Shown one piece after another: positions 56,936 through 64,000 of a stretch of DNA of 64,000 nucleotides. Made by a program: the position numbers and the translations under genes. The notes under the pieces were generated by a model that ran no database searches, had not been told where the DNA came from, and saw only the letters and a program-made list of their open reading frames with translations. The first letter of the stretch is position 1, and each line of letters begins with the position of its first letter. Origin of the DNA: Alopecurus myosuroides (lineage: Eukaryota; Streptophyta; Magnoliopsida; Poales; Poaceae). The stretch is taken from positions 172,565,642-172,629,641 of the forward strand of contig CM054062.1 in assembly GCA_028641055.1 (NCBI GenBank). The letters are read 5' to 3'.

Positions 56936-59900
56936 TGTGACGCCCCGAGATCGGGCACTATGCAGATTTCAGCATTCCCGCCAAATCCGCATAATAACCG
57001 ATTCCAGGTTGCCATTTATGATAACATTACAATAGTTCACGAATAATCCACAACTACAACAGAAACAGATAGATACAAGATGACTCAAACGAGCCAGGGT
57101 TACAACTGATACAAAACAAAGATCCAAATAACAGCGGAAGAAACAACATATCGTCCGTCTACAGACAAGATCCAAATTGGACTAAGAGTTCTGAAGATAA
57201 CCGAGAGCGTCCAATCCCTGCCCAGGCCAAGCCGGAGGGATTCCCAAGCTAACGTCGTCAGACTTCAAACCTGTTGACTGCAATTTGGAATTTGCAGCCA
57301 CGAAAGAGATTCGTGGGTCAGTACGGTTAAGTACTGACAAGGGGGATAAAACCCATACTCACAAGATACCAGCGTAGCCAGTCATCACAAGATACAAATA
57401 CTTTAGGATCAACGGAAAAGAAGGGGTTATTGCAAATAAGCGACAGCAGGCTGCACTAACCAACTACGGAGAGATACTACAACTTCCGGCTAACAGAAAA
57501 GAGATAAGATCGAGTATTGTAACCAACTGAAAGGAACTCCAAACAAACCCATCCTGGATCTCGCCCCTTATCCGAAGAAGCGATCCGAGGATAACTCACA
57601 CAGTTGTAATAATGGTAGTTCAGATTATTGTGTCAATAAGCCTATTACTAGTCAAGTTGTTAATCATGGGGTGAAAGATTGTTAATCATTAGGTTTAAGT
57701 TGTCCTGAGTACTTGTTAGCCAGTACTTTCACCAAGTAATCCATAACCGCGGAAAACACGGCTTCTCGAGAAGATTATCCCTGCAGGGTTGCACCAATTT
57801 AGCCGTACACGCAAGAATAACCCGCCAGATGGGGAGCTAACCCACCAAGCGAGGTACTCTACACAACTCAACTCTTCTTCGCATCAAGCCCAAAGCACCT
57901 TGGGCGCACGGCTAATCGAGCCCAGAAGAAAATGGACCCTCATAGTACTCTAAGAACGTGTCCCCCTATATGCCGACTACGAAAGTTCCACCCGGGATCC
58001 AAGGGCTCGCAAGATCATGCATGCAGCAAATGGAAAGCCCGAACTAAATGAGGCGATTTGGACGAGATGCGAATCGAGTCAAATTGAGGGGGGCGCCCAT
58101 ACTCGCTTCCCACATGCGGGTAGTGCGCTCATCATGGATCAGTAGACAAGACCCTTTTCCTATTAGGGTCGACACTAGCAGGCCTCAAAACCACAAGGGC
58201 CTCCTGCCGGTGCCTTATCATCAAATTTATTATTAAACAATAACAGTAGCATGATTGATTGATTAAACATCGAGCCCCCAGAACATAATAGAGTAGTAAC
58301 AGAAAGTAACGGGTAACAGACTCGAGCAAAACAACCTAAGCATGCTAGTAAGACACGGGCAACAAGCAATGGTTATAGGTATGGAGGTGAGGCAATATCA
58401 AGGTTAAGGGATTCATGTGATGGGTTCGTAACAGAAACAACTACCACTAAGGCTAGCAGAAAAGAACAACGGAAAGAATCGGTAACAAGTGATGAAAGGC
58501 AGCCATATGGCAGCAAGTGAGTATACTTGCCTGAGATCCCGCAAGGTAGCAGAACTTGTCGTTGCTCACATCATCTCAACGTCCTATCCGGGAAGAAGCA
58601 ATGAACCTCGAACAAACACCGGATGCAACAATTACTACTACGACAAAAGATCCAGCATGATCAAGATATGGATGCATGACAAGTTTAAAGATGCATCAAG
58701 GTAAACTAGTTGACATGATAAACAAATTTAAATGGACCCATATGCAATTTGAGTTGCACATGAAAATGCCCATGAAGTATGGTTAGATTATTTGTTTTCC
58801 AACTAATCAACAGGTGCTAGTGGTTTAGTATGATGCATGCAAAAGGGAAACAGCAAAATAACAACATTAGAATGAATTTAAGATAGGGTGTAGCAATTTA
58901 GAATTTTATTCTTAATTTAGGGAATTTTTGGGTGCCTTAAAGGTGACACACAAGTATTTGTTTTTTTCAACCATTTAAATTGTTCAAAACAAATAACAAA
59001 GTTTATATTTGAAAAGAACATCAAATTTTAGTTGGATTACATGTTTCAAATATTGAAATAGGAATTAGGATTAATTTATTATGAATTAAACAATATTAAA
59101 CAAGTTTTAAATGGATTTAAAACAAGTTTGAATATTATTTGAATTTTATTTGTTCAAAACATAAATTCAAATTCATATTTGAAAAGTTCACACTTTGATG
59201 GTTTGAAAACATATTTTGCATGTTCAAAATTATTTTATTTTGAGCAAGTTATGATTTTATCAAATTTAAATGAATTAAACAAGTATTAAATTATTTAGGC
59301 AATTTAAATTATTCAAACCATGAAACAAAATTTATTTTTGAAAAGGTTATTCAAAATGGTATGGAAAACATATTTTATTTGCCTTATTTGGAAATAGTAT
59401 GAATTATTGCAAATTACATTTGAATTATTCAAATTTGGATTTTAAATGCAATTTTGAAATTTCAAAACAGGAAACAAAAGTTATATGTGAAAAGGTTATT
59501 TGAAATGTCATGGAAAACATATTTTATTTGCATTTATTGGATTAATAAAGAATTAGTTATTGATTTTAGCAAATTGCAATTGATTTGTTTGAATTCAAAT
59601 TTAAATTGCATTTTGGAATTTCAAAACAGTAAACAAAGGTCACCAATGGGTAGAGAATTAGATTTAGAGTGGTGAGCATATTTTATTTTTACTATTTGAG
59701 TTTATAATTTAAAAGTTATAAAGGTTTTAAAACCAGGGAGCAAATTGTGATTCCTTAAGGACTTGTTTTAAAACAGAACCTGGGGAAAAACGTGTCGCAC
59801 CGCGCAGAAAACGTACCCAGGCGCTGCCAGGGGGGCCCCGGGCCTGCGCGTGCTGGCGTGGCATGTGTGTGGCTGACAGGGGGGCCACCCTGTCAGCGTG

Positions 59901-61511
59901 GGAGCGAAAAAAGTGGGGAATTTCTCCCGGTGCGGGAGCCAGGGCTCGAGCCTGGTACCCCTCGCTTGTGTGCCTGTTGTCTGAACCAGTGGGGTGGGTG
60001 CGTGTTGCTTGACAGTTTCAGATACGCAGTGAGGATAACATTCCAACAGGTTAACTGAAACTTTAACTGAACATGCTCGACGGCGACTGACAGCGGCGGA
60101 AGGAAATCGATGGCTACCGGCGACGAGGTCACGAATTGGCGGCGCTGAGCAACTGGATGTACGTGCAACAGCCAGTGGAACATGTTCGTTTGCTTGACGG
60201 GCCCGTGCACGCACAGAAGCGCTCCCCACGGCAGCCATGGCGACACGGTGGTGGACACCGCCGGTGATTCAGAAAAGGGATAGCGCGAACAGGAAGCGAA
60301 AGAAGGTTACAGGGGGTGGGATCGGTGCGGTGGCTCACCGGGACCTTGTCGGAGGCGAGAGGGGGACGAGAAGACGACGGTGCTGACGGCGCGGCGAGGT
60401 TTTTCAGAACAGCAGCGGCGGTGATGACCTCGTCGTCGTCGATCACGGTCCCCTGGACCTTGCTGCGGTTGTCGGAGAGGAAGTAGATGCTCAGGCGGTG
60501 TCGAGGGTGGCCTCAGAGTGGACGATGGAGGTCCATGGCGACCTGTCGACGGCGCGCTCCGCCGCGGTTCTTCCATCCCCCGACAACTCCGGCAGAATTG
60601 AGATAGGAAGAAGGGAGGAGAGGGTGGCTGGCGGCGGCAGGAGGGGAACAGGGACCTAGGCTAGGGTTTGGGTGGGGATTAGGGGTAGATATAGGCTTGG
60701 AGGAGCAGGTGGAGCTCGGGGTGGTTGGAAGCTGGCGTAGGGTGACGTCATCGTACGGAGCTTGAAGAAACGGCCACCAGGCCGTGCGCGCTTGGGAGTG
60801 ATGGGGTTGTGGGCTGGGCTTGGCCCAGCCTGCCTCTCCCCTCAGCCGATTCTTTTTAACAAATTGTTCTGTTTTATTTTTTTTTGCAGAAAAAGGATTT
60901 GGTAGAAAAGGAGATATTTTAGGTTAGCAAAAATTGTAGGAAAATTAGGTTAGGCTAATTGGATTAAAAGAAAACACTGCCAAGTTTTGTTTTACAGAAA
61001 GTTTGAAAATAAATTGCTGTTTGGGATTTAAACCAATTTTTGAATGATTTTAGCATTAGGAAAACAAAGTAATTTGTTTAATAGGGTTACCCCCCCTAAG
61101 GTGTAATTTGATTGAAATTTAGTTGATTGGCTTGTTAAAGTTTATAAATTCAAAAGTGGTTATGTTTGAGGCATTTGATTTGAAAATGAAGGGGATTTAA
61201 TTAATTGATTGAGAATAGTTGTTTGATTAAACACAACAATTTAAATGAGTGATTTGATTTGATTTTTTTGAATTAGCCACTAGGGTTGTAATAACAGTGA
61301 ACATTTTATTAACAAGCAAGTTGATCACAACAGATTCAACCAGTGAAAAGCAATTGAGTGGTTTAGTTTGAAATTTTGAAATTGGAAATTTTTGAGCAAG
61401 GGTGAAAGTTTAAATTGTTTTGAAATTTTCAGTTGTGATGCAAACATGGTGCAATGCAATGTGATGCATATGATGCAACCAAAACAAACAGGTAACACCC
61501 CAGGTGTTACA
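56936..61511 (-). repeat. 3' LTR of long-LTR element (4576 bp)
   Basis: Bounded by TGTGACG and GTGTTACA. It contains an AT-rich part (58700-59760) and a GC-rich part (59770-60760) holding a minus-strand TATA box. Several short ORFs inside show no domain and are not supported. Confidence 0.7.
60687..60694 (-). promoter_or_regulatory. TATA box in the long LTR
   Basis: The minus strand reads CCTATATCTACC, followed about 25 nt on by AAACCCTAGCCTAGG, a plausible start-site region. This would divide U3 from R. Confidence 0.5.
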
Positions 61512-61989
61512 GACGACACCACTAACAAGGGATTGCGCCCTCGCAATCCACCTGCTAACCCGGGAGGGGAAAGAAGTTCGACTATCGATTCTTCGTGCTT
61601 CCAGTTGATCTCCTCGACACCACTAACAAGGGATTCTTGCTGGGAGTGATGACGATATGATTCCACCAGGAATCTTCCGATGATCGCATCTATTAGGTTA
61701 AAGGCTCAGAAAACGTCCAGCCACGTAGAATCCTAACACTTTGAAAGATAGACAAGGGGGGAAGACTCCAAAACAAATAAGATGGGAGGGGAAGTAGAAT
61801 AGGGATAAGGAGAAAACAAGAACCCTATTGAGATGTTTTTCCAAAATAGTTTAGCAGAACATAGTTTTTGACACTCTAGAAACAACGACCGTTAGCGAGG
61901 TTAACCTACAGGCTTTGCGGACCCGTTGCTTCGATAACCATTCGTATCGAAACAATCTCGGGAATCGGAACCAAGGCTCTGATACCATT
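61512..61989 (-). mobile_element. Internal region of long-LTR element (478 bp)
   Basis: Minus strand: primer site (61976-61988), about 310 nt of leader, then an ATG at 61666 starting about 52 codons (M-E-S-Y-R-H-H-S-Q-Q-E-S-L-V) that run straight into the LTR. A 20-bp sequence GACACCACTAACAAGGGATT occurs twice, about 100 bp apart, at about 61515 and 61617. No polypurine tract is seen beside the 3' LTR. This looks like a gag start with the rest of gag-pol deleted. Confidence 0.65.
61976..61988 (-). promoter_or_regulatory. Primer-binding site of long-LTR element
   Basis: The minus strand reads TGGTATCAGAGCC, complementary to the 3' end of initiator-Met tRNA, one base from the LTR end. Confidence 0.8.
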
Positions 61990-64000
61990 TGTGACGCCCC
62001 GAGATCGGGCACTATGCAGATTTCAGCATTCCCGCCAAATCCGCATAATAACCGATTCCAGGTTGCCATTTATGATAACATTACAATAGTTCACGAATAA
62101 TCCACAACTACAACAGAAACAGATAGATACAAGATGACTCAAACGAGCCAGGGTTACAACTGATACAAAACAAAGATCCAAATAACAGCGGAAGAAACAA
62201 CATATCGTCCGTCTACGGACAAGATCCAAATTGGACTAAGAGTCCTGAAGATAACCGAGAGCGTCCAATCCCTGCCCAGGCCAAGCCGGAGGGATTCCCA
62301 AGCTAACGTCGTCAGACTTCAAACCTGTTGACTGCAATTTGGAATTTGCAGCCACGAAAGAGATTCGTGGGTCAGTACGGTTAAGTACTGGCAAGGGGGA
62401 TAAAACCCATACTCACAAGATACCGGCGTAGCCAGTCATCACAAGATACAAATACTTTAGGATCAACGGAAAAGAAGGGGTTATTGCAAATAAGTGACAG
62501 CAGGCTGCACTAACCAACTACGGAGAGATACTACAACTTCCGGCTAACAGAAAAGAGATAAGATCGAGTATGGTAACCAACTGAAAGGAACACCAAACAA
62601 ACCCATCCTGTATCTCGCCCCTTATCCGAAGAAGCGATCCGAGGATAACTCACACAGTTGTAATAATGGTAGTTCAGATTATTGTGTCAATAAGCCTATT
62701 ACTAGTCAAGTTGTTAATCATGGGGTGAAAGATTGTTAATCATTAGGTTTAAGTTGTCCTGAGTACTTGTTAGCCAGTACTTTCACCAAGTAATCCATAA
62801 CCGCGGAAAACACGGCTTCTCGAGAAGATTATCCCTGCAGGGTTGCACCAATTTAGCCGTACACGCAAGAATAACCCGCCAGATGGGGAGCTAACCCACC
62901 AAGCGAGGTACTCTACACAACTCAACTCTTCTTCGCATCAAGCCCAAAGCACCTTGGGCGCACGGCTAATCGATCCCAGAAGAAAATGGACCCTCATAGC
63001 ACTCTAAGAACGTGTCCCCCTATATGCCGACTACGAAAGTTCCACCCGGGATCCAAGGGCTCGCAAGATCATGCATGCAGCAAATGGAAAGCCCGAACTA
63101 AATGAGGCGATTTGGACGAGATGCGAATCGAGTCAAATTGAGGGGGGCGCCCATACTCGCTTCCCACATGCGGGTAGTGCGCTCATCATGGATCAGTAGA
63201 CAAGACCCTTTTCCTATTAGGGTCGACACTAGCAGGCCTCAAAACCACAAGGGCCTCCTGCCGGTGCCTTATCATCAAATTTATTATTAAACAATAACAG
63301 TAGCATGATTGATTGATTAAACATCGAGCCCCCAGAACATAATAGAGTAGTAACAGAAAGTAACGGGTAACAGACTCGAGCAAAATAACCTAAGCATGCT
63401 AGTAAGACACGGGCAACAAGCAATGGTTATAGGTATGGAGGTGAGGCAATATCAAGGTTAAGGGATTCATGTGATGGGTTCGTAACAGAAACAACTACCA
63501 CTAAGGCTAGCAGAAAAGAACAACGGAAAGAATCGGTAACAAGTGATGAAAGGCAGCCATATGGCAGCAAGTGAGTATACTTGCCTGAGATCCCGCAAGG
63601 TAGCAGAACTTGTCGTTGCTCACATCATCTCAACGTCCTATCCGGGAAGAAGCAATGAACCTCGAACAAACACCGGATGCAACAATTACTACTACGACAA
63701 AAGATCCAGCATGATCAAGATATGGATGCATGACAAGTTTAAAGATGCATCAAGGTAAACTAGTTGACATGATAAACAAATTTAAATGGACCCATATGCA
63801 ATTTGAGTTGCACATGAAAAGGCCCATGAAGTATGGTTAGATTATTTGTTTTCCAACTAATCAACAGGTGCTAGTGGTTTAGTATGATGCATGCAAAAGG
63901 GAAACAGCAAAATAACAACATTAGAATGAATTTAAGATAGGGTGTAGCAATTTAGAATTTTATTCTTAATTTAGGGAATTTTTGGGTGCCTTAAAGGTGA
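61990..64000 (-). repeat. 5' LTR of long-LTR element, truncated by window end
   Basis: The first 2011 bp match 56936-58946 without net indel. The remaining part of the LTR lies beyond the window. Confidence 0.85.

Larger units (their letters stand above)
56936..64000 (-). mobile_element. Long-LTR retrotransposon with minimal internal region (LARD-like), cut by right edge
   Basis: The sequence from 56936 (TGTGACGCCCCGAGATCG) recurs at 61990 and matches to the window end with a constant 5054-bp offset and about 12 substitutions in 2011 bp by eye. The LTR appears to end ...CCCAGGTGTTACA at 61511, giving 4576 bp. The internal part is 61512-61989, only 478 bp. In minus orientation the primer-binding site TGGTATCAGAGCC directly follows the 5' LTR. 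No gag, pol or other domain exists. This is a non-autonomous element that must borrow proteins from a relative, probably a Gypsy chromovirus. The end of the second LTR and its target duplication (CCGTG expected) are outside the window. Confidence 0.75.

Noticed and set aside
60307..60576. 89-codon minus-strand ORF in the long LTR
   Set aside because: It lies in the GC-rich LTR part downstream of the TATA box; low-complexity Pro/Arg sequence with no family resemblance.

Overview
This is nuclear DNA from a grass, most likely a pooid or Triticeae genome. That is inferred from the LTR, LINE, Helitron and CACTA types, the GC-rich gene exons and the transposon-in-transposon layout. No species can be named from the sequence alone. 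There is one nearly complete host gene, a class III secretory peroxidase on the plus strand (exons between 35491 and 53549, 321 codons once the insertions are set aside). It is broken by a Copia element in exon 3 and by an 8-bp duplication in exon 1. Two host-gene fragments are also present: a GATL-type galacturonosyltransferase relic split at 25329/30843, and one exon of an acyl-activating enzyme carried inside a Helitron at about 34.5-34.7 kb.

Layout. Positions 1-816 hold the 5' part of a minus-strand LINE that runs off the left edge. Positions 817-896 and 22501-23565 are two halves of an older LINE relic, split by a CACTA transposon (897-22500). The CACTA carries a 355-bp tandem repeat, which is split by a solo LTR (2166-21916, target duplication AAATA). 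The solo LTR holds a MITE (3067-3360) and a 7-kb LINE (4183 to about 21740). ORF1 of that LINE is split by a Tat-lineage Gypsy element (10314-20920, target duplication ACGGT). The Gypsy element has a pol ORF on the minus strand and a multi-exon gene on the plus strand. The nest is five levels deep.

From 23.6 to 32 kb come an Athila-type reverse-transcriptase scrap, the GATL relic interrupted by a decayed Reina-type chromovirus (25330-30837, target duplication TACTT), and the 3' tail of a non-LTR element. A Helitron (32120-35291) ends about 150 bp upstream of the peroxidase TATA box. Inside the peroxidase gene, intron 1 carries a 1187-bp GC-rich retroposon with a 14-bp target duplication. Exon 3 carries a full-length Copia element with identical LTRs (37727-42913). 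Intron 3 carries a second 7.5-kb LINE (43760-51286) and local tandem duplications. Downstream are a decayed SANT/MYB-like ORF of Harbinger type (about 55.0-56.2 kb) and, from 56936 to the right edge, a minus-strand retrotransposon with a 4576-bp LTR and only 478 bp between its LTRs.

The window therefore works mainly as a record of successive insertions. The LTR pairs, compared by eye, suggest an order: the Copia element is newest (no differences in 342 bp), then the Tat Gypsy (2 in 476), the long-LTR element (about 12 in 2011) and the Reina element (about 6 in 308 plus an indel). I found no tRNA or rRNA genes, no CRISPR array and no microbial-type gene cluster.
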